Shown one piece after another: positions 21,801 through 33,046 of a stretch of DNA of 52,598 bases. The first letter of the stretch is position 1. Every line of letters begins with the position of its first letter. The stretch lies in NCBI GenBank assembly GCA_018398765.1, contig JAHBMJ010004152.1, forward strand, positions 10,001 through 62,598. Reading direction: 5' to 3'. The notes beneath the pieces are model-generated. The model made no database searches and had not been told where the DNA came from. It saw only the letters and a program-made list of their open reading frames with translations. This stretch comes from Chromera velia (taxonomy: Eukaryota > Sar > Chromeraceae). The position numbers and the translations under genes are program-made.

Positions 21801-22959
21801 GACGATGGGAGTCCTAACGAAGTGTGGAAACAGTGGGAGTGCACTGACACTTCCACGCCGCAAGACGCCCTAGAGGTCGCACTAGGCGTGTCATCCAAAC
21901 ACACCCCGGCCACACGCGCCGCCGCAGCTGCCGCATGGGACCCCGTTGGGGCCCCCGGAGCCGACGCCGCGTCGTGTGACGTTGAGAGTCGGATGGATGA
22001 GGACGGCAAGAGCTTGCTGAGTAGGGCGGGAACGGGGGGAGCGGGGGGGGGGACGGGGCCTGCAGGGGAGACAGAGAAGGCGGTGGATCCTGTGTCTGAG
22101 AGAGAGAAGTGGCGGAGGGGGAAGGCGAGTAGCAGGGGTGCAAGCAGAGCGGGGGACAGGGGAGGCCACAGTCGTGGAGCGTCCGGAGCGACTCTGGGGG
22201 GAGGGGCGTGTGCTTTGGCAGCAGCGGATGAATTGGAAAGGGAGAAGTCGGTGAAGGAATGGGAGCAGGAGGATCATTTGAAGAAGGAAGACAACGTGAA
22301 CATGGGAGTGCCCGAGGGGGCAGAATTCACTTTTCTTTTCGAAAAGCGGGACCTGGATAAACTCGTGAAGGTCAGTCTCTTGTTGTATCATTTGTGTGTG
22401 AGTGTCATGATGCATTTTTGCATCATATGGATTGCTTCACTTGTGCGTGAATGATTTTCCTCGTGTACGATTTGATGGACGACAGATGTCCGAAAGTCCT
22501 TCGGGGTCTCTTTCAACTCTTTCTTTTCTCTCTACTGTCTTCCTGGTGACAGAAGCATCTAAGCATGCATCTTTTTACTCCACTTCGTCTCTTGGTAGAA
22601 ACCGAGAAAAGGAAAATTCGTAAGACAGGGATCCTTCAGTCAGCAAAGCAGACGATATGATTTCGACGCTTGCATCACGAATCAATTTCAAGAGGGAGTT
22701 GAGAGTCAATAAAAGAAAATGAATCTGGGAGTGCATGCGGTTTTTGAAGAGGCGTACTATGAGTGAGCATCATGATCGATTGAGGTTCTTCTCCTCCGCT
22801 TGATTTCCATATAACTCCTTTGTGAAGCGGTACAAGATTCTCCGACACATTTCTGCATACATGCTCCCTCTGCAGGACGCGAAGAAACACAAAATTGTTG
22901 GGCCGCAATTCTGCATTCGAGCGTATTTTTCGTCTTGCTCCAAGACGGAGTCCAAGTAG
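16775..22959 (+). CDS. PTEN-family phosphoinositide 3-phosphatase with expanded C2 domain
   Basis: PTEN-type enzymes dephosphorylate PI(3,4,5)P3 at membranes. Inferred exons: 16775-17250, 17695-17843, 18172-18239, 18992-19095, 19695-19724, 20311-20476, 20718-22370, 22876-22959 (stop TAG). All junction phases agree, giving about 909 codons. The N-terminal exon is acidic and disordered. Then come the basic lipid-binding motif KKKRRLIFQDYNLDLAYV, IAMGFPSAGMQ, HKDHYK-LYNLCAE, the WPD-like loop FFDHCPPPL, the P-loop HCKAGKGRTG (20351-20380, all key residues intact) and the TI loop GVTIPSQ. The C2 domain starts FIDLTCSVI..FLLKVKDESRHFVAAAWVCLPF. It is split by about 360 low-complexity residues (21216-22305) and resumes with FTFLFEKRDLDKLVK and IVGPQFCIRAYFS. 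No voltage-sensor segments are seen. The true start is uncertain. A 329-N gap lies in the intron 19096-19694. Confidence 0.9.
18818..18985. repeat. (CTGT)n arrays with two embedded GAAGAAGAAACATATAGTCTG units
   Basis: Within an intron of the PTEN-like gene, (CTGT)n and (CCGT)n runs are preceded twice (about 18818 and 18910) by AGAAGAAACATATAGTCTG. This is the reverse complement of the unit at 14395-14530. The array ends just before the acceptor at 18991. Confidence 0.85.
19230..19558. other. Assembly gap (329 N)
   Basis: An unbroken run of N lies between simple repeats (CTCT on the left, CACA on the right), inside the intron between PTEN-like exons 18992-19095 and 19695-19724. The flanking exons join in phase, so no coding sequence need be missing. 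All frames reported across it are meaningless. Confidence 0.98.
19725..19900 (+). repeat. (TCAG)n, (TCCG)n and (CATT)n tetranucleotide arrays
   Basis: These runs start exactly at the donor of the 30-bp exon (CAT|GTCAGTCAG). The donor of that exon is thus formed by the first repeat unit. Confidence 0.85.
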
Positions 22960-25188
22960 GCGCCTGCATGGGCTTTGTCGTCCCTCGATCGATCCAAAGA
23001 GTTTTGCAATTCATTGAATTAAGGAGAAAGGACCACGGATACATGTTTGTTCGCCCATAAGCGTGGGGTATAGAGGGATTGATGAGTCAAGAGTCACCAA
23101 CTCAGACAACTTGAACTCTAAGACCTACTACGTAGTAGTTGGATCGTCATACAGGTTTCTTGACATCTGCATGTACCGGTTTATATTTTGAAAAAGCTTA
23201 GTAGACAATATTTGCGTTGATACTTAACTATTTAGTTGACTATTTTCCTCATCTATTAAATCTATTAAAATCATTTTTCTTTTAATTACAATGAATAGCA
23301 GCCGGTGATCAAAGTGGTCAAAAATTAGATTTTAGATGTTCAAATCTAAAACTAGGTGATCTTTAGGACAAAACTTAGTTCGATTTTATAATAAATTTTA
23401 ATATGAAGATGAGCCTGTCTAAAAATGTCACTTTTACAGAAATATACTGAGATTTAGGTAAATGTTTTTTTTTATGTTCACTCATTTTTTTTTATGGGGG
23501 GGGGGGGGACATTTTAGATCTGTTCCTACGAGCACGTCCGCCTTCCTTTTATCCTTCCGTCCCTCTATGCAACATTCACCATGACTGACATAGTAGTACA
23601 TAAAAATCGTGTGCTATTAGATCGCGTGCATTTAAAAATTTTATGCAATTAAATTTCAAACGCTTATCACGCTTCTGAAGCAGGGGGTAGATCGAGAAAT
23701 GAAGGAAGTCTTGGGTAGCGACTGTAGTATATATTGAAAACCGAACAGATTTTGTTTTTTTTATTATGTAAACAAAAGGAGCCTAAGTTGGGAAAGGGAA
23801 CAATGGTAGTGTTGCAAAAAGAAGTGCACCAAATCATAGCTAGGACAAACATTGGACCCAGTAGAGTTGCTAAGAGTTGCAAGGATGATGATCGAAGGCA
23901 AAACTTCAGATGGCGGTTATCACGTATTATCATGGCGTCAGTTTACTGTATAAGCATAGAGAGAAAGCTAAAGAAAGCCAAAAATTATTAAAATTACCAG
24001 AGGGAGCTAGAGTGTTCTTTTGTCAGTGCTAGTTAGGAGCCTTGCCATGACTGCACCACCTAGCTAGACACAGGCACCAAGGGATGTTGATAATTTGATT
24101 CACCCCAGTCACTGTGGTCAAACATGATAAACCAGTTAACAGCTTTTGCTTGATAAGATGTCTTCCATCATTTCATCATATGATGAAGCTATTTGTAAAT
24201 TAGTAAGCCAAGTTTGGCAAGGAGGTTCATCCATCATTGTTTGTAACTCGACTAAGTCTTGTAAATTTTGCCCAACCAAGTCTACTAGCCAAGTCTATCA
24301 ACCGCATTCAACCGCGCATGCATGTATGCGACTAGGTATACAACTCCATGCATGCATTTGCAAAAACTAAAAGGACACATAGACATAAACAAACGTGTAC
24401 ACTTCGATCTTTTAATTGTTACAGTAGGGTATACTTCCTCAGACCGATGCTCTCGAACAAAGCTATGCAAACCATGAGTCAACGGTCACACAGAGTTTAC
24501 TTCGGATATTGTCAAAAGCCTTAAAAATTAACTACGTAACTAAGTACAAAGGGAAACAAATTCAGTAAAAGCCATACAAGAAAGAAAAATAAAGAATGAT
24601 AAATGGAGAGAATATGAGGGATTCCACTTTTGCTACGCACTTTGAACTTCAAGTTATAATCCTGCCTTGCAGAAGACAAAACACTCAAAGTTTAGTTCCG
24701 TTAGGCTGCGTTAAGCACTTGCCTTTTCGTTTTTATTAATTTGTTATCAATTGGTCTCTTTTGTTTAGAAAAACGCCCAGCACATATATAGCAAACCTTG
24801 TTTTGTTAAGGTCTCAGACTGGTATTGAGTAAAATCAGATCAAATTTTGAAGCTTAATGATGGTGCTGCTTGTAAGTTAGTAAGCTTAGCTTCATGTCAG
24901 TGCCTATTTATCATCATTCCTTATTTAATCCTTATTTAACATAATAACTTATAAGTTAGTAAGTCAATCCCACGACTGTTTTACTTCTATCACTACTTAC
25001 AAGTGGGGAGTGACCGGGGTGATACGTTGATAACAATGGAGTAAATTATTTTTTTTCAATAAAAACATTTTAAATTGTAGTTAATTGATAGCCAGCTTAA
25101 GTTTTGATGTTGAACTTCTAGACTGAACCGAATGTTTAAGATTTCAGTGAAAAAAAATTAAAAGATCAGCTTCATAAGTCTTAATAAA
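22960..25188. other. AT-rich intergenic DNA, no gene
   Basis: The sequence changes from GC-rich genic DNA to strongly AT-rich DNA after about 23150. No ORF carries a motif. A short palindrome (TTTTAGATGTTCAAATCTAAAA) lies near 23332, and a long T-run then G-run (23468-23510) follows. Fragments such as AAAATGTCACTTTTAC (23424) faintly resemble the TIR element's subterminal sequence, but too little is shared to call it. Confidence 0.5.
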
Positions 25189-25498
25189 GTCAGAATTCGG
25201 GTTTCACCTCCAAAATAATTCCTTCCAAGGAATTTTGGGTCCTCTATGAACTTTTAACCTGAGGGATTCGTAGCGACGTTTGGTAGTCTTGGGCAACCCT
25301 CTTGGGCTCCCAGAATCTGTATTACTATAGAAACATTGCTTCTCAGTGTAAAGCCTACTCCTACACCAGAATGAACTTATAAACAATGCCTCCCATCCAT
25401 ATTAAAGCTCCTTCTGGTAGCCTTATAAGAAACCACAGAGAGCAAGCTACACAGTACATCGATGCTAGGCCTACCAGGTCTGTCTAGAACGTCCACAA
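25189..25498 (-). repeat. 3' LTR of the copia-type element
   Basis: It matches 44507-44846 over its whole length, with two short gaps: about 17 bases after the CTCCTAACC-like segment and about 15 bases near GCTTTGTATG, both present only in the other copy. Shared ends are GTCAGAATTCGG on the left and TCTAGAACGTCCACAA on the right. Most substitutions are transitions. Confidence 0.88.
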
Positions 25499-28400
25499 AA
25501 GAGCAGTATCTGGGCTAAGGTCAGAAGGGATGTCTCAAGGTCTGAACCCAGAAGGTGCAAGTGGTGACTCGCCATTCCTCCTGTAGGTCGGGGGTACCTA
25601 GGGCAATACTACCTGAAGGGCGCTTGAGCTGGCGTGTGCTCCTTATACCATAGAAGACGACCTGAAGTTGTCTTCAGCAGAGTCCTTATTTATTTTGGTC
25701 GACAGATTTGATTGCTCCCCCATACTCAACCAGTGTAGCACCTGTCATGGCGGGCATTTGCGTCAACTTAGGGGATTGGTAGAGGACTTCAACACAAATA
25801 AGAGTGACCCACCGGGACTGTTCCTGCAGACAGGGGGATTGGTCGAATTTTGCTATGTAAACTGGTGTCTGACCTGGCTAAGGGGAGGTAAGCCATCCGC
25901 CAACCATACAAAGGTCTCCACCCCATTCTATTGCATTGTACAGGCCAGCCATCTTCTAAATACATTCCTGGAAACCAGAATGACAGGTTCTGATACTGAT
26001 CAAGAGCTGCCAGAGGGGGTCTGACCCCATGAGCAACAGTTATATACATAATATATGTGCACCTGGACGTGATGAATGGAAGAAGGAAGTTGGCCCCCTT
26101 GTAGCATCCCACACATCATTCCATCACACTGCAAAGACCACCAATCTTCTCTAAAGCTTGCTGGGAACGAGATTCACCGTCTGCGAGACTTCTTCGGGGG
26201 TGCGGAGCGGGCTTTCAGACATGATGAACAACACATATGCATAATTTTGTCTCCAGGCTCACAAAAATCTGAGTGGACTATGGCGGCTCTGCAACGGTCC
26301 AGCATCTAACCAATTACAATACACAGACACTGTATCTCCCTGCAAGTCCTTCACATCCTGTGGTATGCTTTCAAAGTGACCACACAACCAAGAAAGTCAC
26401 CCTCTTTCTTCGTCAGTGAACAGCTATATAGGTGTTCCAGTATAAGCTGCGTATATCGATGAGCATGCTATGGCCTTACATAGGATTTGGTGGTCCCGCA
26501 ATATATGATTTGGTGGTCCCGCAAGCGAAAATCCGGCCATCCGGCCTAGCTATAGATGATATACGCCGCACGCCGTCAGTGCAAAAATCTTTCCAGGACC
26601 ACAAAACCACGCGTGTGTAGGTATAATTTTATGGTCCCGCAAGCGAAAAGAACAATTTCATGTAGGATTTTGTGGTCCCGGCCATTGAAAGACAAAAAGC
26701 ACTCTGTCAGATGTCTTCTGATCGTTTCAGAAGATGTCTGACAGAGCGTTTTCTCGGTTTTAACTTTTTTTTCGGGAGTAATACTATACTTTTGGGGCTC
26801 TGGAGGAGACGGCTGCAACAACAGTTGCTGGGACATCTTCGGTCGGCATGAAGTGGAGCTTGGAGGTAGGTCCAGTGGACACCAGCCGTCTTAGTCTTGT
26901 TTCCAACGTCTTTCTGCTTGCTGCTGCTCCTTTTGTTCAAGCGAGGAAGGGCTGCCGGCCTTATCTAGGTGTTAAAGTACTGTTGCGGCCCTCATCGCTC
27001 TCCTTACTCTTTCCTTGCAGGTCACAGTCTTGGGAGCCCCGGGGTCAACCCCCAGGTCAGCCTGTCCAAACCTGCTGCTTCTTAGGCTCTTGGTCTTTTC
27101 CTTCGGACCTTGTGCACGCAGAATAAGCTAGACAGAAGTGTTTCCTTGACTGCACAAAGCGTGAACGTCTATCCCTCCGTGTTTGCAGGTGTTGGTAGAC
27201 GGAGACTTCAGGACACCTACAGGTCAGTTAAGGAAGCGCGGCTCGCTCTCTCGCTTTGCATGATGATTTGCTTAGCATCTAGCTTCTTTGTTCTGCTAGG
27301 AGCTTGATAGAAACGTACAAGGGAGGTCACTGAGAGAGGGTCGATGGAGAGTCTGCTGGAGCCTCTATTTTTTGACCGCCTCTTCTGAAGCTTTGCACAG
27401 CTCTCAGTCCTGCCAGACATTTTTCCACCCAGAACAATCGCTCAGCTTTCATGTATTTGAATGTCTTCCACTTGCTCCATGTGTGTCAGTCCTTGAAAGC
27501 GGTCCGTACTATCCTGACGCAAGTGCTCCTTACTCGTTCATCCTTTCTCATTTGTGGCACTCCGTACTGATCTCCCTCTAAACATCTGGATCTACCTACG
27601 GACCTATCCTTCTTTTTCACAGTTTTTCATTGACATATGCAGAACGATTTGCAAGCTTTTGCACCGTGTAGTGTGAGTTCTTTGTAAAAAGAATTATGTT
27701 GTCTCTGTGCTCTGTTCTCTCCGACCTCTGCTGACCACCTCCTGTCCGGTCTGACCAGCCTTGCTATGAAACCCTCCTTCCTGCACTGTTTCCTTTGCAG
27801 AAGAAACAATTCTTTGTACTTGATTGGCGGCACTAAACGTTGCTTTTAAGCGTATCCACTAGTGTTGTGCCTGTATATTTCTTTGCAGGTAACATTCACT
27901 AACTTCTACGTGCCGCGGTGATCATAATTTTTCCCATCATGCACCCTAGCTAATCAACCAGTCTTTTGAGCACATTTGAGCAGATTTGCACAGGAGTAAC
28001 GATTTTAAATGCTTTAAAAGACTCTAGATTGCTTCAAGTAACTTAGTTTTACTTTATAATGAAGCTAGAATATAGTAAATTTAAAAGTCACTTTGGATTC
28101 CACTAAGTCCTACTTAAGAGTCCACTCTGTTTTTCCCCTTTTTCCTTTGCCTCTGTGTGGTGAGAAGGACAGACCTGTCCAAACCATGCATACGCTTCTC
28201 CTTTCCCATATGTAACTACCTCTTGCTTTCCTGTCTAATTGCCACATCCCTCAGCACCCTGCTGAAGTCCGCAGCACCACCCTGCCAGAGCGCCCTCACA
28301 TTGGCCCCTCCTTCATTCAACCACCCTGCATGCGGCCTTGCTAAGAAAGTTAGAATGAGCGAGGGAGAAGCATGGGACTAACAGGAAAACAAGTTGCCTT

Positions 28401-28790
28401 TCTACTCTGCTTCATTAGCTTCCACTCCCTTTGTTACCCCGCTTCTCTGACTGCTCCCTCCATAGTGGAGGGGCGGCAATCACGAACAGATGAGGGAGAA
28501 GCGAAGCATAGGTAAAAAGCAGAAACAGAAAATGAACAGAAAGCGCCATCACTCCACGAATAAAACGATAACCAACTGCCCACCTGGGCCTTCTTTCTGT
28601 GCCAAACCGACCGAAGATGCAGAGGAGCAGCTCTTGCTGCCATACATGTACGAACACAAACACAACATACTGCCTCCCATGCCTTCACTCCTCTCTTTTC
28701 ACCCCGTTGTCTGTCTTTATGCCAGCTTCCCTCCCAGGAGAGCGCACTTTGTGAGGACGTTGGCGACGTTCCTTTTGCGGGAGGTCTAAA
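25499..28790 (-). other. Unexplained 3' region of the copia-type element
   Basis: No retroelement domain or host gene was recognised in this 3.3-kb stretch. It contains four copies of a GGTCCCGC motif (26480-26680), a 20-bp-arm hairpin (26702-26746) and a C/T-rich part (27000-28400). ORFs such as 25668-26024 and 28157-28381 have no motif. It may include further degraded insertions or a long 3' UTR. Confidence 0.45.
26702..26746. repeat. Near-perfect inverted repeat (20-bp arms)
   Basis: CTCTGTCAGATGTCTTCTGA is followed after 5 bases by TCAGAAGATGTCTGACAGAG, with two adjacent mismatches. It would form a stable hairpin. It is not T-tailed and lies in non-coding element sequence. Confidence 0.75.
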
Positions 28791-29355
28791 TCAGGTCGGC
28801 TCCAGCCGCCTTCAGCTCCTGCACGTACCAGACCAAAACTCCCTGCATTGTGGAGTCAGTTTAGGCCTTCCCAGACCGGACCTGGTCATGGAGGGGACCA
28901 AAGTCGGTGTAGATGATCACCCTGATCTTCTTCTTCTGCTACATCTCCTTCAAGAGATGGAGGATCTCCACCAGCTTCTTCAAGAGAAACTCGAGGCCGA
29001 GAGCTTCTCTCAAAGTCGATAACCCTACCCTCCTGGATGCTCGCTTGGTCGCCCACGCGATCCAGTTGAGGAAAAGGGCCTCCTTCTCATCACTGGCAGG
29101 GAGGAAACAGGAGTCGAGGACCCTGATGGCGTACCCCAGACGTGCCTCGTAGGTCGCCAGGACAAAGGCAGCGTCGAAATACGCGTGTACAACCGGGTCC
29201 CCCCGAATTCCCCTGAAGATCCTCTTATTAGGGTTTGCCTTCATAACCTCCAAAACTTGAACGACGGTCTTGAAAATTCTCTTTGAAGGCTTGGTGAGGC
29301 TCTGAGCCACAGTGTGTCCCCACACCATTCTTAGAGGGTTTATCCTCACCCTCCA
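28791..29355 (-). pseudogene. Copia-type RNase H domain
   Basis: In frame with reverse transcriptase after a TAA at 29356-29358. It reads RVRINPLRMVWGHTVAQSL (the TRPDIxYAVxxLS-equivalent connection). VVHAYFDAAFVLATYEARLG then carries the first Asp of RNase H. NWIAWATKRASRRVGLSTLREALGLEFLLKKL follows as the SWKSKKQ..SSTEAEY equivalent, and after a TAG at 28939 comes VIIYTDFGPLHDQVRSGKA. Two stops interrupt it and the sequence is divergent from plant copia, so assignment rests on order and spacing. Confidence 0.7.
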
Positions 29356-30600
29356 TTACAGTGTCCCCACTGCAGTCCGCAACGGCTTCTCGTAGGCCTC
29401 ATCCACCTCCTCATTATTTGATGGCTCTACCGACTTCCCGTCTAGACCTCTCCAGGGCTTCTGGGGGCGCCGCTCCTTCAAAATCTCCCAGAGAGGAGCG
29501 GTGTTGGTGTTTTCCAAGTAAGAGGCCTGGGAGAAAATCACTTCTTTCAGTCCTACCTTCTCAATGTCGACGCTAGAGAACTTTTGCTCAGAGCCCTGCC
29601 CGATGACGCACACCGAGCCAAACCCCAACTCCTTGTTGAGAGTGGCCTGAAGCTTCCCGTGCTCCTCCTTGCTGGCTCTCATCAGCAAGTCATCTATCCA
29701 GTTCATGATGATCGCTGTGGCGGGCTCCTCCTTCTTCCCTCTCACTGCGATCGCCGTGTTCACACGCCAAAAGCCCAATTTCTTGCAGACCCCCTCCAAT
29801 TTGGCATCGAAGAGCTGTGCTGCACAGGGCAGCCCATAGAGACCCATCTCTATGAGATACGTCTCTCCTGCTTCAAACTTACGGGCTTCCTTTACGAGCT
29901 CCTCGTACCTCTCCTGAGGGACGTCCGGAAACAGGGACTCCTTGGGGTACTCGGGAAGAAGCTTCGGGAGGGTTGCACCGACCCTCTCCTGGTTGTGATC
30001 CTTCGACGTCAGGAAGGCAGCAATGACGTTTGCCACCCCCATCTCCATCTCCTGTGACACAATGAAGAGAGCCACACAGTTGATACCCGCCATCGAAGGG
30101 GTACCGATATAAGTGTTGACGGATCTTAGGCTACCGTTGAGAAAGCCCTTCGCAAAAAAGCGACACTTTGGCTTCCTTGACCCGTCGTCCTGCTCCTTCC
30201 ACGTGCATCGCCACCCTATTCCCACCACCGCACGTACCTCCGCCTTCCTCACCTTCCTTCCCAGGACCTTGTTTCCCACGATGTTCACCAGCCATTCCTT
30301 GAGGGCCACCACCCTGTACATCCCAGAGTCTATCTCTTCCTTTATCGCGGGAAGCTGAGTCGAGCCTTTCTTGAAACGGCTCAATTTGTCCTCGTATATA
30401 GCCACACCCATGAAGGTAAAGCCTGCATGCTTGCCCTAACCCCACCCCCTGCCAGACAGATGAGCAGAGGACAGAGACTGGGAGACCCCTCCGAGGGTCC
30501 CCCTTCCTCTCCACTTCCCGTTCTTCCAGGCAGACCTGTCTGCCTCCTCACATCCCATGGCTCCGGTGAACGACTGGGGGCCTGAATTCTTCCTCACCTT
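29356..30600 (-). pseudogene. Copia-type reverse transcriptase (RVT_2)
   Basis: A long open frame (29356-30411) extends upstream through one TAG at 30436-30438. Motifs: YRVVALKEWLVNIVGN, GWRCTWKEQDDGSRKPKCRF, FFAKGFLNGS (the RLVAKGFxQ segment), MGVANVIAAFLTSKD (the LDVKTAFLNG segment, where the usual Asp is Asn), EMGLYGLPCAAQLFDAKLEG (the KSLYGLKQAPRxW segment), and the active-site pair in IMNWIDDLLM (usually YVDD). The C-terminus RTAVGTL matches the VGSLxY segment. The first catalytic Asp appears lost. This placement after integrase marks the element as Ty1/copia type. Confidence 0.82.
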
Positions 30601-30601
30601 G

Positions 30602-33042
30602 TTATCCCACTTTCCTCCTGTGGAACTGACGGGCACGATGGAGGCTATGATGGAGAGGTCTTCCAAGGCCCCCCTCGTGAGTCGTGAAACATGCCATCGA
30701 AAAACCGTTCAGGGCAGGCTCTTTCTCCTTCTCCTCCTCCTGAGGCAAGACAGCCTCTCCGGTTCCCGTGGGCCCCAACTGGGGTCCCTCCTGGGGTCCC
30801 TCCAACCTCATTCCAAAATCCTCATCCTCAGAATCTTTGTCCTCAGACCCTTCTCTACAAGTGGACATGGTCCAAGCGCTCGTCTCCCCGTCCGACCTGT
30901 CCCCCTCTGTCATGCTTACGATAAGAGAGGGAGGCTCGCTGTCGGTGACATCCCCACCCAGGGGATTTCCCACGCCTGCAACGTCTTCCATGCCCACCAA
31001 GATCCCATCCGTGGGTCCCTTTACTGGCTTTTCCTGTGGAGCTCCCAAAGAAGCGGCTTTGGCAAGAGAAGAGGACAAAGCTGAGGCGGAAGACGGCTTT
31101 CCTGCCTTCTTCTTAGGTTGGGAGTCCTCTTTCGGCAGCTCCACTGACTGTTTTACTGCCGTTTCATCCGAGGCCTTAGGCTCTTCCTTCTGCTTCTCTG
31201 CTGCCTCGTCTCTGTCGCTTCCCTTATCCTTGGAAGAGAGCTTTCCCAGTCCGACCTTTCGGAGCTGGACTTCGTCCGTGATGGCCTACAGAGCGGCAAG
31301 AGGAACAAAATCACCTCTCATCTTGAAACGAGGCCCTAACTGCCTCTTCCTTACTCTCAAGCGCTTCCCATCCATGTTCATCTCTCCAACTTTGAACTTA
31401 AGGGGGTCGTAGGAGTTAACGTCGGGCGTAAGGGTGGCAAACTCACATAACTTGGCGTCACGTGAGTCCTTCAGGAGGGCGATCAGCTTTTTTCCTCCCC
31501 GAGGGGTGTTCCAGACCGTAACACGTGTCGGTCTACTCTCGGGTGGAGCGTTGTCGTACGTCGAGAACTCCAATGCACCCACGCCGAGCACCCCCCGCTC
31601 CCACAGTGGGGTGTTCCCTGCAGATCTGGATACGACTACCCCTCCCGGCAATTTGTCTCCCACCACAGGTCTACGCTCATCGTCAGAGTCAATCTGAGCG
31701 ACGGACTCGTACCCCTTCTCATCGTCTGCGTCCGCACCGGAACGGCTTCTCCTTCCTCCTTGACAATGTACTCTTTTCCTTCTTCCTGAGGAGGGGCCTT
31801 TATTCTAGTCCGTGTAGGCAAACTCCTCCCCCGAATCCACCCCAGGTGAGAGGTCCCCGCCTCGCCCTTCTGTGTCTGGAGAGTCAGGGGGAAAACCTTC
31901 CTCCCCACCCCTACTCCCACCGTCTTTCCTGCTGTCGCCAGATCTCCTTGAGCCTCCGGGCCCTGGTGGCTAGTCGTCATCATCGTCCCGAGGGTGGTAG
32001 GGTCGCTGTTCGGAGTGGTCCTCCTCCCCAGAGGACTCTTTACCTTCTTCCTCCTCCTCTTCATTTGGCCCTTCCTCTTCCTGTGCGCCTGCCTCCTTCT
32101 CCGTTCCCCCAGTGCTCGACCCAATCAATACACTAGGGAGGGTCTTCGCTTCTTCATCTCCCCAAACATCCACGTCAACCCTTTCCTTCCAGTTGTCCGA
32201 AGGACGGACCTGTACGGTGGGGTCCTTACCCACCTGTACAGCCTCTCTCTCCTCAGTCTTGTAATGCAACTCCAAGAGGTGCCCTTGCACCTTGCAGTGG
32301 TACTTACTCAGGCAGTAAGCACAATAGAGGGCCTCCCCAGGGTTGAATTCATCCAGGACGAACACGTTCTGTTTGCTCCTCCTCTCTCTCTCTCTCCACC
32401 TTGAGGACCTTGAGGTACCTCTTGTTCACCCAGTCCTCCCCGTACTTTTGATGGCATCTCGCCTGAGCTGCCCTGGGGTCAGGATCCAGAGTTCTGTCCT
32501 GCTCGGTGAAGGCGTCAGAAGCCGGATAAAATCCCAGCTCCAACATGCGCTGCCCTGACAGTGAACCTATCGCCTGGCCCACAAGCTCCCACTTTCCGAG
32601 TCCAGTCCCCATCTAGAGTCCCCATATTATACCCATGCAACAATGATCCAGTAAATCCCTTCTTGTTTGGTCCATTGGGGGGCCTCGCAGTTGAGGTGCG
32701 CCGCCTTCTAAGGGAGCTGCCCAGCACGCTTCCCTCTATGGGATGCGGAACGCCTCGCAGAACTTTGTTTGAAACTCCTCTGGGATGGAGTCCATGTACT
32801 GCTCGGCCTCCACGGGCGAGCGAGGACAGAAAATTTTAACCTCCGAGGGGCTTGCTCCTGGAGCCAACCAGCTCTTGAGCCTCCCGAGTACTGTCTCCTT
32901 TGAGACTCTGAGTAGACCTCCGTCGTTGACACCAACGTCAATGCTTGGTGGCTTGCATGTCCAGGAGTCGCACACCCCTTAGTAGGCAGAGAAACGAGGA
33001 ACGGCGTAGTTGCCCCCCTTTTCTAAGTACTTTTTGCCCCAC
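30602..33042 (-). pseudogene. Long integrase-reverse transcriptase linker with zinc-finger-like motif and amber stops
   Basis: Following the minus strand from the TIR element, one frame runs to a (GA)n tract at about 32385 with stops only at 32979 (TAA), 32736 and 32613 (TAG). A one-base shift in the GA tract moves it to a second frame that runs to 30602 with TAG at 31970, 31805 and 31286. The second frame starts FVLDEFNPGEALYCAYCL; its CX2CX10HX4H arrangement (CAYC...GHLLELH, about 32268-32327) looks like a C2H2 finger. Then it is highly acidic and Ser/Pro-rich (EEEEEEGKESSGEEDH, DDDDD). Over 750 codons of linker is unusual for copia. Function unknown; a chromatin-tethering or gag-like role is speculation. 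Confidence 0.6.
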
Positions 33043-33046
33043 AGGG

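Noticed and set aside
26800..27230. Short exon-like segments bounded by CAG and GT (about 27020-27054, 27190-27222)
   Set aside because: Joining them in phase quickly meets a stop, and no protein motif appears.
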